The position numbers and the translations under genes are program-made. A DNA stretch of 42,077 nt, from assembly GCA_028288305.1 (NCBI GenBank), contig JAQBOA010000103.1, forward strand, positions 1 through 42,077, given 5' to 3'. Shown here in pieces: positions 16,665 to 25,597 of this stretch. Under the pieces are notes generated by a model, which did no database searches, had not been told where the DNA came from, and saw nothing but the letters and a program-made list of their open reading frames with translations. Within the stretch, counting starts at the first letter, position 1. The number at the start of each line of letters is the position of its first letter. Source of the DNA: Mucilaginibacter sp. (lineage in GTDB: Bacteria > Bacteroidota > Bacteroidia > Sphingobacteriales > Sphingobacteriaceae).

Positions 16665-19223
16665 TTATTGGATGTCTGGTTCTGAAACGTTGCCTCCCCG
16701 GCCCTTAGTATCAAAAGCCCGGAACTTTATCGCACTCCCTTTAATTGTAACGCCATTGTTATATACAGCGCTTTTTGCATCCGGATCTTTTCCGTTTGTA
16801 GTATAGCGAATGGTTAATCCCGGAAATTGTTCATTTGCAAGGTATTTGCCATCCTCTAAAATAACTCCCGGTTTTGGTACACGGTAATTGTAGCCGCCGT
16901 TATAATAGCTTAAGCGGGGCAATTCTCTTTTGCCTAAAACATTTAAAAATCCAACCCATGCCTGTTGGTAAAGGGAATCACTTTTTGCGGCATTTTTCTC
17001 AGTTGCCCAATCCGGGTCTTTACTCCAGGCACGTTCGGCAAAGCCTAATAAGCGTGGCAGCATCATATATTCCAGGCGTTCGGTGCTTTTTATGTTTTCG
17101 CCCCAAACTGCACTTTGTAAACCTAAAATATTGGTCTTGCCATAATCTGTAAGGCGTTGTTTACCAATAAAAATATTCGGGTTTATTGGCAGACCGTTTT
17201 TATCAACTTTCGAGTTTTTAAAATAATCATAAGGAATAAAAGAAAAGGGTTTATCAATATCCGCGAAAGCGCCCCAATAATAGCCCGGCTCATCAAATGA
17301 TTTGTAATGAGCCATATCAAAATACAGATTAGTTACGCAGGTTAACACCACTTTGTAACCCCCGTTTGCTAATTTGTAGGCCAGGTCTTCATTGCCGCCC
17401 CCAAGGGTATTGTTCCATACTTCGGCCTGTAAGTGTTCGGGCATAAAATCAGGGTTAGGAACATAAAATGCATTGCCATCAATCTGAGTTTTACGCAGGC
17501 ACATTTCTTCCCATCCCGAAAGGTAAATGCCTTTTGCTTTCATCAATTGGTTAACCCTGCCATAAAAGTAATACCAAAGATCGGCTGTACTTTGAATTTC
17601 GGGGTGACTGGCTTTCAATGCAAAATAAGCCGGTGATTTTTCCCATACATGGGCAGGCACTTCGTCGCCGCCCCAGTTAATGGTTTTTAAAGGAACACCA
17701 GCCTCTTTATACATGCTAACAATATCGCTGATCACGGTTTCAACAAAATTGTATGTTGAAGGCAGCGACACGTCCATCACGTTATCCGTCCAATATTGCG
17801 CGGTACTGTATTTTGAGCTGTCTTTCGGATCATAAAGCAGGTATTTTTCGGCTTCTTCTTTTTTACCTTCGGCCATTAAGCGGTTATAGCGGGCGTTCAT
17901 GGACTTAACTGCAGAGCGGGCATGGCCTGGGGCTTCCATTTCAGGCTGAACCATAATATGCAGTTTATCGGCATATTTTAATATTTCAATAAAATCGGCC
18001 TTAGTATAATAGCCTGTACCGGTTTTATTTTCAATTTCCCCGCCCGAACCATGCGAAGGCGGCAAATTATGTTTTGCATCTAATGTATGCCCGCGTTTTG
18101 CGCCAACTGTTGTCAATTCGGGTAATGATGGTATTTCTAAACGCCAGCCTTCATCATCGGTTAAATGCATGTGGAACACGTTAAGCTTATAAAGCGCCAT
18201 CACGTCAAGCACTTTAAATATTTCACTTTTTGGCTGAAAGTTTCGGCCAACATCAATCATAAAGGCACGGTAAGCAAAACGGGGTTGATCCCGAACCTGC
18301 ACACATGGAATATCAATTCCTTTTTTGGGATTAATTAGCGCAGACGGTGGAATTAAAGTTTTTAAAGATTGAATGCCGTAAAAAGCACCGGTTGAAGTTG
18401 ATGCTAAAATAGTAATGTCATCTGCGTTTACCGTAAGCCTGTATTCTTCCGGTCTAAGATCGCCTTCAAACAAAATATTTATTATTCTAAGCGGACCGGA
18501 CTTTCTGCCTGCATCAAATTTTTCATCTATCAACAACTCTAAATATTCTTTTAACAGGTTAATTTCTGTTTTAAACTTGTCATTTGGTCCGGCAATAATA
18601 GCTATGTTTTTATTTAAATTAAACACTCCCCCCGTCTCCTTATAACTTACCGGTGTTGGAAACACTTTTGTTAACTGTTGTTCCGGTATATCCTGTATAT
18701 TTTTATTCTGCTCATAAATTGTAGCCGGGGTAATTAAGCCTACATAATTTGGTTTAAATGGTTTAAGAGTAAATGTGCCGGTATTATATCCTTTACCAGG
18801 CTGATTATTCCAAACCACATAAAAACCTTCGGGACCGTCGGTTATATTAACTACCGGCTCTTCATCTATAAATTCAATACGAACAGATTTACCGGGTTTT
18901 ATTTCGGTAAAAGTATTGGTTGGAGTTAAGCTAAACAGGTCGCCGTTTACAAAATCAATTTTGGCATTGCCGGTTACAGTTGCGGGCACAATTAAACGTG
19001 CGGAGTTAAAATATATTTTCCAACCGCTTGCCGGGAATGTACTTTTGCCGTTATTGGTAATAGTAATTGCGTTTAATGATTGATCCGGTTTTTGATAGTT
19101 GTTTTGTATAGGTTCCCATACTATACTCAGATCATGAGTGTTAAACTTTGGTTCGTCCGCCGGTTTTGCAACTACTTTAACAAAAGCCGATGCTATCAGC
19201 ATAACAATAAGAAGATGACGCAT
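16665..19223 (-). CDS. GH20 beta-N-acetylhexosaminidase (chitobiase-like)
   Basis: Exported glycoside hydrolase of 852 residues that releases terminal N-acetylhexosamine, for example from chitobiose or glycoconjugates. A signal peptide (1-19) is followed by a chitobiase-type N-terminal carbohydrate-binding domain (about 28-165), a GH20b domain (about 185-320), the TIM-barrel GH20 domain (about 325-760) with FHMHLTDDEGWRLEIPSLPE, and a small C-terminal chitobiase domain (about 780-852). The catalytic Asp-Glu pair is in NWGGDEVPAHVWEKSP. In most GH20 enzymes the residue four before this Asp is His; here it is Asn. It is monocistronic and divergent from the DUF2807 gene. Confidence 0.93.
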   Translation of the reverse strand: MRHLLIVMLIASAFVKVVAKPADEPKFNTHDLSIVWEPIQNNYQKPDQSLNAITITNNGKSTFPASGWKIYFNSARLIVPATVTGNAKIDFVNGDLFSLTPTNTFTEIKPGKSVRIEFIDEEPVVNITDGPEGFYVVWNNQPGKGYNTGTFTLKPFKPNYVGLITPATIYEQNKNIQDIPEQQLTKVFPTPVSYKETGGVFNLNKNIAIIAGPNDKFKTEINLLKEYLELLIDEKFDAGRKSGPLRIINILFEGDLRPEEYRLTVNADDITILASTSTGAFYGIQSLKTLIPPSALINPKKGIDIPCVQVRDQPRFAYRAFMIDVGRNFQPKSEIFKVLDVMALYKLNVFHMHLTDDEGWRLEIPSLPELTTVGAKRGHTLDAKHNLPPSHGSGGEIENKTGTGYYTKADFIEILKYADKLHIMVQPEMEAPGHARSAVKSMNARYNRLMAEGKKEEAEKYLLYDPKDSSKYSTAQYWTDNVMDVSLPSTYNFVETVISDIVSMYKEAGVPLKTINWGGDEVPAHVWEKSPAYFALKASHPEIQSTADLWYYFYGRVNQLMKAKGIYLSGWEEMCLRKTQIDGNAFYVPNPDFMPEHLQAEVWNNTLGGGNEDLAYKLANGGYKVVLTCVTNLYFDMAHYKSFDEPGYYWGAFADIDKPFSFIPYDYFKNSKVDKNGLPINPNIFIGKQRLTDYGKTNILGLQSAVWGENIKSTERLEYMMLPRLLGFAERAWSKDPDWATEKNAAKSDSLYQQAWVGFLNVLGKRELPRLSYYNGGYNYRVPKPGVILEDGKYLANEQFPGLTIRYTTNGKDPDAKSAVYNNGVTIKGSAIKFRAFDTKGRGGNVSEPDIQ

Positions 19224-19312
19224 GTATAAAATAATTAGGATATGATTGAATGAGTAAATATAGAATAATTATGAAATACTAAATACTTTTTAAAAAAATT
19301 TAAAAAGTTGAT

Positions 19313-19436
19313 ATGGCTTCAGCCCCCTCTAAATCTCCCCCGGTAGGAGGAGACTTTTTAAAAACTATTGGGTACAATTATTTTAAGAAGCGAATTAAAG
19401 TTCTCCCTTCCGGGGAAGGATTCAGGTGGTGCTTAG
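19313..19436. repeat. Palindromic repeat in the GH20-DUF2807 divergent region
   Basis: GCTTCAGCCCCCTCTAAATC and a CTCCCCC/GGAGGAG hairpin face CTCCCTTCCGGGGAAGG and CAGGTGGTGC at the other end. It belongs to the same broad group as the GCCTCACC elements but with different ends. The rest of the 430-base divergent region (19224-19653) is AT-rich and must hold two promoters. I see no gene in it; AACCAA facing TTGGTT near 19508-19533 is a small extra hairpin. Confidence 0.65.
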
Positions 19437-19653
19437 CTGATAGATAGGCAATCCACACCGATAAATGGTCTTTTTTGGTTGATAGAACAGCATTTAAGCT
19501 TTGGTAAACCAATTGTTTATTATTTATTGGTTAAAATTGGCGACTTATCTATTTCTTTAGACGCATGGTCTATTTCATTTTTTTGTGAGGCGAATAGGTT
19601 GTTGTTTTGGACATTGAAAATAACAAACAAACCACACTTAAAAAATAAAGAAA

Positions 19654-20250
19654 ATGAAAACAACAATTTTGACCATCGCCATCCTGATAGCCACTGTATT
19701 TGGTATCAGTAAATCAACTTTTGCAAAAAGTGCCGCCAAAGAAGAAGTAAGCACACTTTTAACCGGTGTAACCAGTATTAACAAAATTGAAGTACATGGG
19801 AATGTTGAACTTTACTTAACAAGCGGTACTACTGATCAGGTAAAAGTTTATAACCACTATTATGCCGAAAACGCCTTGGTACAAGACGAAAACGGGGTTC
19901 TGCGCATTACCAGCTACGGTGCACAAAAACTGGTAGTTTGGGTTACTGCGAGCGACCTGCGCAAACTTGAAGTTTATGATAATGCCGAAGTAAAATCATT
20001 TGGGAAATTTTCGGCTATCAACCTTAATGTACACTTATATAACAAGGCTTCAGCTAAACTTAACCTGGATATCTACTCAGCTGAAATTACATTAAGTAGT
20101 AGAGCCAAAGCAGACCTTTCTGGTTCAGTTACCGAAGCCGATTTTCAAATTGACAGGTCTGCTTTTTTAAACACAACAGACCTTGCTGCTCTACATTTAA
20201 CTAAAAAAACAAACACCTGTCATGATCAATCTGAATTGGCATCCCTTTAG
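19654..20250 (+). CDS. Exported head-GIN (DUF2807) domain protein
   Basis: Protein of 198 residues with a signal peptide (about 1-25, ending TFAKS) and one DUF2807 (putative auto-transporter adhesin head, GIN) domain. The domain starts INKIEVHGNVELYLTSGTTDQVKV and continues with right-handed beta-helix-like turns (LRKLEVYDNAEVKSFG, NLNVHLYNKASAKL, ITLSSRAKADLSG). The family occurs in envelope proteins of Bacteroidota and its function is not established. It is transcribed alone and followed after 17 bases by a strong terminator. Confidence 0.85.
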   Translation: MKTTILTIAILIATVFGISKSTFAKSAAKEEVSTLLTGVTSINKIEVHGNVELYLTSGTTDQVKVYNHYYAENALVQDENGVLRITSYGAQKLVVWVTASDLRKLEVYDNAEVKSFGKFSAINLNVHLYNKASAKLNLDIYSAEITLSSRAKADLSGSVTEADFQIDRSAFLNTTDLAALHLTKKTNTCHDQSELASL

Positions 20251-20267
20251 TCCAGCATTACTTAAAT

Positions 20268-20303
20268 AAAAAACCGTCCGGATTTTATTGAGACGGTTTT
20301 TTT
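20268..20303. terminator. Bidirectional terminator between the DUF2807 gene and ilvA
   Basis: AAAAAACCGTC faces GACGGTTTTTT around a 13-base loop. T runs are present on both strands, so it can end the plus-strand DUF2807 transcript and the minus-strand ilv/leu transcript (ilvA stop at 20357). Confidence 0.85.
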
Positions 20304-20356
20304 ATGTGGGATTTTATTAACCAGGCATTAAAAGTTGATAAATTGGCTGTTTAGTT

Positions 20357-21598
20357 TTACACCAAAAATTCAAACAAAGTTTGATCGCGGTTTAGCTCAA
20401 TAACCTCAAACTTATGCGTTTGCATTCGTTCAATTAATGAAGGATAATCATCAGCAGATTTCAATTCAATACCTACCAGTGCGGGTCCGCTTTCCTTTTC
20501 AGTTTTTTTGATGAATTCAAAGCGTGTAATATCATCATGCGGACCTAAAACACTATTTACGAACAGTTTTAATGCACTGGGCCTTTGTGGGAAACGGACA
20601 ATAAAGTAATGCTTTAGTCCCTCATAAAGCAGTGATTTTTCTTTTATCTCCTGCATGCGTGCTATGTCATTATTGCCGCCGCTAATTACGCAAATTACTT
20701 TTTTGCCTTTTATTTTATCCTTGCAAGCATCTAATACAGCAACCGATAATGCGCCGGCCGGCTCAACTACAATAGCATCTTCGTTATATAATTGCAATAT
20801 GGTTGTACACACTTTCCCTTCAGCCACCAGCAGCATTTCATCGAGTACTTCACGGCAAAGTTCGTAGGTTAACTTGCCTACAGTTTTTACTGCAGCGCCA
20901 TCTACAAAGCGGTTTATTTCGGGCAGGCTTACCGGACCACCATGCTCAAAAGCCTTCAGCATACTCGGCGCGCCTTCGGGCTCAACACCTATTAAATAAA
21001 TATCCGGATTTTGCTCTTTTATATAACTGCCTGCACCAGCAGCAAGGCCACCGCCGCCGATGGGCATAATAACTACTTCTATACCGGGTAGGTCTTCCAT
21101 TATTTCAACGCCAACGGTTCCCTGTCCTTCAATTATGCTGTAATTATCAAAAGGTGGTATAAAGGTCATTTTGTGTGCCTGGGTATAAGCTAATGCTTCT
21201 AACAGGCAATCGTCAAAAGTATCGCCGACCAACACTATCTCTACATGGCCATTGCCAAACATTTCGGTTTGCTTAACTTTCTGTTTTGGAGTTATTTCGG
21301 GCATAAAAATCACGCCGCGGATATTCAATTTATTACATGAAAAAGCAACCCCCTGTGCATGGTTACCTGCACTTGCACAAACTACACCGCGACTAAGTTC
21401 TTCCTCAGTTAGCTGACTGATCATATTAAAAGCGCCACGCAGTTTATAAGAGCGCACGATCTGCAAATCCTCCCGCTTAAGATATAATTCGCATTCGTAC
21501 TTTTCAGACAAGCCTGCATTGTACTCCAGAGGGGTGTGTTTTACAACATGTTTTAATCGCTGTGAAGCAGCTTTGAAATCTAATATAGCGTTAGCCAT
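20357..21598 (-). CDS. ilvA: Threonine deaminase (threonine ammonia-lyase)
   Basis: PLP enzyme that converts threonine to 2-oxobutyrate, the first step of isoleucine synthesis. The PLP lysine is Lys52 in SYKLRGAFNM, and the phosphate-binding glycine loop is GGGGLAAGAGSY near residue 180. The C-terminal about 85 residues (from SLLYEGLKHYFIVRFPQRP) form one ACT-like regulatory domain, the shorter arrangement than the two-domain E. coli IlvA, giving 413 residues. It is the last gene of the branched-chain cluster, 263 bases after leuB across a palindromic repeat. Confidence 0.95.
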   Translation of the reverse strand: MANAILDFKAASQRLKHVVKHTPLEYNAGLSEKYECELYLKREDLQIVRSYKLRGAFNMISQLTEEELSRGVVCASAGNHAQGVAFSCNKLNIRGVIFMPEITPKQKVKQTEMFGNGHVEIVLVGDTFDDCLLEALAYTQAHKMTFIPPFDNYSIIEGQGTVGVEIMEDLPGIEVVIMPIGGGGLAAGAGSYIKEQNPDIYLIGVEPEGAPSMLKAFEHGGPVSLPEINRFVDGAAVKTVGKLTYELCREVLDEMLLVAEGKVCTTILQLYNEDAIVVEPAGALSVAVLDACKDKIKGKKVICVISGGNNDIARMQEIKEKSLLYEGLKHYFIVRFPQRPSALKLFVNSVLGPHDDITRFEFIKKTEKESGPALVGIELKSADDYPSLIERMQTHKFEVIELNRDQTLFEFLV

Positions 21599-21699
21599 GT
21601 TTACCGAAATTGTAACTGTTACCTGATTGATTAACGGTTTTTATTTGTTATCCCGTATGGGGATGTCAATAAGGTAATGAAAGAATATTTTTTAGTGCT

Positions 21700-21828
21700 T
21701 TTCACCCTCTTTTTTGCCTTGCAAAAGAGAGGGTGGTCGAGCGAAGCAAAGACCGGGTGAGTCGTTATACGATCGACATTAACGCAAACGCATTGGCGGA
21801 CTATTTACTCACCCCGACCAGCTATTTT
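21700..21828. repeat. Palindromic repeat between leuB and ilvA
   Basis: CACCCTCTTTTTTGCC faces a following GCAAAAGAGAGGGTGG, and GGTCGAGCGAAGCAAAGACC with GGGTGAG faces CTCACCCCGACC near 21810-21822. The structure is a compound hairpin and makes up half of the 263-base intergenic region. Confidence 0.65.
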
Positions 21829-21861
21829 TTAGCCTATTGACGTCTGTGAATGAAAAAACTG

Positions 21862-22920
21862 TTATATATTTTTAGCCAGCCAGTCACCTACCTCGCTTGT
21901 TTTGTAAGCTTTGTTTTTCCCGGCCAGGTCTTCTGTTACAATTCCTTCGGTTAAAGATTTGTTTACAACTGTTCTGATTAATTCTGCTTCTTCTTTTAAT
22001 CCGAAAGCATCTTCAAACATCATAGCAGCAGATAGTACAGTTGCCAGCGGATTAGCTATATCTTTACCTGCAGCCTGAGGGTAAGATCCATGAATAGGTT
22101 CAAATAATGAAGTATGTATGCCGATTGAAGCAGAAGGCATCAATCCCATAGAACCAGAAATTACGGAGGCCTCGTCAGTCAAAATATCACCAAAAAGGTT
22201 TTCTGTAATCAGCACATCATAGGTATTTGGCCATTGAACCAGGCGCATTGCAACTGCATCAACAAACTCATAGCTTACCGTAACTTCGGGATAATCCTTT
22301 TCCATATCCTGTACTGTTTCTCTCCACAAACGTGAAGTTTCCAACACATTTGCTTTATCTACACAGCAAAGTTTTTTACTGCGGGTCATGGCCATTTCAA
22401 AACCTAATTTTGCCAGACGCTGAACTTCTGCCCTTGTATAAGTACAGGTATCAAAAGCCGTGTTTCCATCATCCAGTCTTCCCCTGGCGCCAAAATAAAT
22501 TCCACCGGTTAGTTCACGAAGAATAATGATATCGGTACCTTCAATACGCTCTCTTTTTAATGGCGAATTATCAATTAACGACGGAAAAGTAAATGTTGGG
22601 CGAACGTTTGCAAACAGTCCCAGTTTTTTGCGCATTTTTAAAAGCCCCTGTTCCGGGCGAACGGTAGCTTTTGGATCATTGTCATAACGCGGATGGCCGA
22701 TAGCACCAAACAAAACCGCATCTGCAGCCATGCATATTTCATGTGTTGCATCCGGGTAGGGTTCACCAACAGCATCTATTGCACAAGCACCGGTTAACGC
22801 CGATGTCCAGGTGATTTCATGATTAAATTTTTTTGCTATTGCATCAGATACTTTAACAGCCTGAGCAATAACCTCAGGACCAATTCCGTCTCCTGCCAAA
22901 AGTGCGATATTCAGTTTCAT
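21862..22920 (-). CDS. leuB: 3-isopropylmalate dehydrogenase
   Basis: Oxidative decarboxylase that converts 3-isopropylmalate to 2-oxoisocaproate in leucine synthesis, and by family promiscuity can act on the methylmalate analogue in the citramalate route. The N-terminal LLAGDGIGPEVIAQAVKV, the substrate loop ERIEGTDIIILRELTGGIYFG, the metal-binding NLFGDILTDEAS and the NAD-binding HGSYPQAAGKDIANP are all visible. The length of 352 is normal. It lies between the cimA-like gene and ilvA. Confidence 0.96.
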   Translation of the reverse strand: MKLNIALLAGDGIGPEVIAQAVKVSDAIAKKFNHEITWTSALTGACAIDAVGEPYPDATHEICMAADAVLFGAIGHPRYDNDPKATVRPEQGLLKMRKKLGLFANVRPTFTFPSLIDNSPLKRERIEGTDIIILRELTGGIYFGARGRLDDGNTAFDTCTYTRAEVQRLAKLGFEMAMTRSKKLCCVDKANVLETSRLWRETVQDMEKDYPEVTVSYEFVDAVAMRLVQWPNTYDVLITENLFGDILTDEASVISGSMGLMPSASIGIHTSLFEPIHGSYPQAAGKDIANPLATVLSAAMMFEDAFGLKEEAELIRTVVNKSLTEGIVTEDLAGKNKAYKTSEVGDWLAKNI

Positions 22921-22986
22921 TTATTTTTGTTTGTGTTTTAATAATGTTAATTAACCAAGGTCCGGGGGTATACATCATTTTGTTAA

Positions 22987-23181
22987 AACCCCTATCGGGG
23001 TTAAATATCGGTAGAAAAAATAATCAAAAACGATTTGCGTGCCGTAGGTACGTAATCCTTTTTTCATGTTTGATCAAATAACAGATAATTTGCCGTTGCA
23101 TTGGGTAATTAGTGCCGTACCTACGGCACGGAAAACTGCCTTATTCTATTATTCTACCAATATTTTGCTTCTAACGGAGCA
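22987..23181. repeat. Palindromic repeat between cimA and leuB (GCCGTAGGTACG family)
   Basis: ATATCGGTAGAAAAA faces TTCTACCAATATTTT, and GTGCCGTAGGTACG faces the near-complementary GTGCCGTACCTACGGCAC further on. It is a diverged copy of the core at 8618-8759, carrying the extra CCTTATTCTATTATTC segment inside its right arm. It fills most of the 318-base gap, where I see no gene. Confidence 0.8.
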
Positions 23182-23238
23182 TGACTGATCAACAAATTTT
23201 TTAAATAATTAAAAATGCCTTGTCTCGTAATTTTGCCA

Positions 23239-24756
23239 CTAAATTATATTCAGCATTTTCTGGGTAGCCTTAATGGCGCAAACCGTCTGGTCAGAATCCA
23301 ACCCCCTGGTAATAAATTTTTTCATATCAGTCTTCCAGGTAATAATAGTTTCGCATAAAGCATCGGAACTACTGCCCGGTGCTATACGGACCGCATAATC
23401 GATCAGCTTGGGTAAACTTCTTTTTTTCCTGGCGTAAACCATTGCCAGCGCATTCATAAAAGCATCAAACTGACCGTCGCCCTGTGCATTTTCTTCAAAC
23501 CTTTCTCCGTCTATCTTTACACAAATAGTTGCCGAAGGACGCAAACCCATGGAATGCATTAATACATACGATTCTACAACAACCTTCTCTTCATAAAGGC
23601 TACTATCCAAAACATCCGAAATAATATAGGGCAGGTCTTCTTTTGTTACCGTTTCCTTTTTATCACCCAATTCAATAACACGCTGGGTAACTTTCTTCAG
23701 GTCGGCATCATTTAACTTTAGGCCTAATTCCTGCAGGTTTTTCTCAATGTTTGCTTTCCCGGAGGTTTTTCCTAATGCATATTCCCTTTTTCTTCCAAAC
23801 CGCTCAGGAAGCAGGTCATTAAAATATAAATTGTTTTTATTGTCCCCATCGGCATGTATCCCTGCCGTTTGTGTAAACACATTGTCGCCAACAATTGGCT
23901 TGTTCGAAGGAATTCGTATCCCTGAAAATGTTTCGACCAGCTTACTCACCGTATAAATTGACGATTCTTTTATTCCTATTTCAACTTCAGGTGCAAAATC
24001 ATGTATAACAGCAACGGCGCTGGCCATTGCAGCATTCCCAGCCCGTTCTCCCATGCCATTTACCGTTAAATGCAAGCCATTTGCTCCCGCCCTTACAGCT
24101 TCCAAAACATTTGCAGTACCCAAATCGTAATCATTATGTGCATGAAAATCAAAATGGATATCCGAATATTTTGATTTCAGATCTGTTATAAATTTGAAAG
24201 TTTCCGATGGAGTTAAAATTCCCAGGGTATCTGGCAATAATATCCTTTTTACCGGTTGTTTGGAAAGAAAATCTAATAACTGGTAAACATACTCAGGCGA
24301 GTTACGCATGCCATTGCTCCAGTCCTCCAGGTAAACATTGGTTAAAATATTTTTACTTTGAGCCAAATCAATAACGTGCTTTATATCCGCAAAGTGCTGT
24401 TCAGGTGTTCGCTTAAGCTGATGTGTTAAATGGTTTAATGAGCCCTTTGTTAACAGGTTCTGAACTTTAACTCCCGAATTTACCATCCAGTCGATCGAAA
24501 CACCATTATCTACAAAGGATAATACTTCTATGCGATCGGAATATCCATTTTCTGCAGCCCAGGTTAAAATGCTTTTAACCGCCTGGAACTCCCCTTCGGA
24601 TACACGTGCAGAAGCAATTTCAACCCTGTCAACATTGAGCTCTTCTAATAATAGCTGGGTTATAGTTAACTTTTCAGACATGGAAAAAGACACGCCCGAT
24701 GTTTGTTCCCCATCGCGAAGTGTAGTGTCCATTATCTCTATTTTCCTTCTTTCCAT
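23239..24756 (-). CDS. cimA: Citramalate synthase / 2-isopropylmalate synthase-like enzyme with regulatory domain
   Basis: Acyl-CoA-dependent condensing enzyme of the HMGL/LeuA family, 505 residues. The catalytic barrel begins MDTTLRDGEQTSGVSF and contains the metal-binding HFDFHAHNDYDLGTANVLEA and the GMGERAGNAAMASAVAV segment. The C-terminal about 125 residues (from SLYEEKVVVESYVLMHSMG) form a LeuA-type dimerisation/regulatory domain. The second, shorter LeuA at 27027-28208 is a canonical 2-isopropylmalate synthase, so this copy is more likely an (R)-citramalate synthase feeding the pyruvate route to 2-oxobutyrate. Substrate choice is inference and the symbol is provisional. Confidence 0.8.
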   Translation of the reverse strand: MERRKIEIMDTTLRDGEQTSGVSFSMSEKLTITQLLLEELNVDRVEIASARVSEGEFQAVKSILTWAAENGYSDRIEVLSFVDNGVSIDWMVNSGVKVQNLLTKGSLNHLTHQLKRTPEQHFADIKHVIDLAQSKNILTNVYLEDWSNGMRNSPEYVYQLLDFLSKQPVKRILLPDTLGILTPSETFKFITDLKSKYSDIHFDFHAHNDYDLGTANVLEAVRAGANGLHLTVNGMGERAGNAAMASAVAVIHDFAPEVEIGIKESSIYTVSKLVETFSGIRIPSNKPIVGDNVFTQTAGIHADGDNKNNLYFNDLLPERFGRKREYALGKTSGKANIEKNLQELGLKLNDADLKKVTQRVIELGDKKETVTKEDLPYIISDVLDSSLYEEKVVVESYVLMHSMGLRPSATICVKIDGERFEENAQGDGQFDAFMNALAMVYARKKRSLPKLIDYAVRIAPGSSSDALCETIITWKTDMKKFITRGLDSDQTVCAIKATQKMLNII

Positions 24757-24793
24757 GTACTGGATATTCTTTGGTTTGATTGGTTAGTTAATT

Positions 24794-24882
24794 GCCTCAC
24801 CTAAATCCTCTCCAAGGGAGAGGACTTGAGCTTCGTTCTTCATTTTAAGTCCCTCTCCTTTGGAGAGGGGTTGGGGTGAGGC
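24794..24882. repeat. GCCTCACC/GGTGAGGC palindromic repeat between leuD and cimA
   Basis: The ends are GCCTCACC and GGTGAGGC. Inside are two hairpin blocks, CCTCTCCAAGGGAGAGG and CCTCTCCTTTGGAGAGG, joined by CTTGAGCTTCGTTC. This is the same family as 6492-6576 and 32147-32222. It lies 5 bases beyond the leuD stop. Confidence 0.85.
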
Positions 24883-24887
24883 GAAAA

Positions 24888-25484
24888 CTAAAGCGGAAGA
24901 TTTTCAGCAAACTCCTCAATTTCAGTTTTGATGCTTTGCAGATAATCGATATCATCAAAGCCATTTATCATATTATCTTTTTTGTAAGGACTAATTTCAA
25001 ACGTTTCTTTTGCTCCTGTTGCTAAAAGCGTAATGGTTTGAGCTGACAAATTTACTTCTATTTCTGTTTTGGGATCTGCAAAAACGGCTGCAAATATCTT
25101 TTCAGAAAACTCTGGGCTAACCTGAACGGGCAACACGCCAATGTTTAAGCAATTGTTTCTAAAAATATCCGCAAAAAAGCTGGATACAACGCATCTGAAT
25201 CCATAATCGTAAACAGCCCATGCAGCATGTTCCCTGGAAGAGCCAGAACCAAAGTTTTTACCGCCAACCAATATTTTGCCCCTGTAAACTGGATTGTTCA
25301 ATACAAAATCCTTTTTTGGTGTATTGTCGGAATTATATCTCCAATCGCGGAAAAGATTATCACCAAAGCCAACACGCTCGGTAGCTTTTAAAAAGCGTGC
25401 AGGAATTAATTGATCGGTATCTACGTTCTCTATTGGAAGCGGAACTGCAGTGCTTTTTAATATATTAAATTTATCGTAAGCCAT
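24888..25484 (-). CDS. leuD: 3-isopropylmalate dehydratase small subunit
   Basis: Swivelling-domain subunit of isopropylmalate isomerase, which with LeuC converts 2- to 3-isopropylmalate. LPIENVDTDQLIPARFLK near the N-terminus and GGKNFGSGSSREHAAWA (about 75-92) are diagnostic. The open frame runs to a GTG at 25505, but the ATG at 25484 (MAYDKFNIL) matches the usual family start. It follows leuC with a gap holding a small palindrome. Confidence 0.94.
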   Translation of the reverse strand: MAYDKFNILKSTAVPLPIENVDTDQLIPARFLKATERVGFGDNLFRDWRYNSDNTPKKDFVLNNPVYRGKILVGGKNFGSGSSREHAAWAVYDYGFRCVVSSFFADIFRNNCLNIGVLPVQVSPEFSEKIFAAVFADPKTEIEVNLSAQTITLLATGAKETFEISPYKKDNMINGFDDIDYLQSIKTEIEEFAENLPL

Positions 25485-25518
25485 TTTATTATTTTTTGAT
25501 TTCACCGATTCTTTTTGA

Positions 25519-25536
25519 TCCCGATAGCTATCGGGA
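25519..25536. repeat. 18-base perfect palindrome between leuC and leuD
   Basis: TCCCGATAGCTATCGGGA is fully self-complementary. The identical 18-mer occurs at 33996-34013 upstream of ilvB. Shorter related stems (CCCGAA facing TTCGGG) occur in the B units at 37.6-40.2 kb. Confidence 0.85.
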
Positions 25537-25597
25537 CACCGATGACTTATTAATTTGTTTTTGCCTAATCTCTAATCTCCTGTCTCTAATCTCTACT

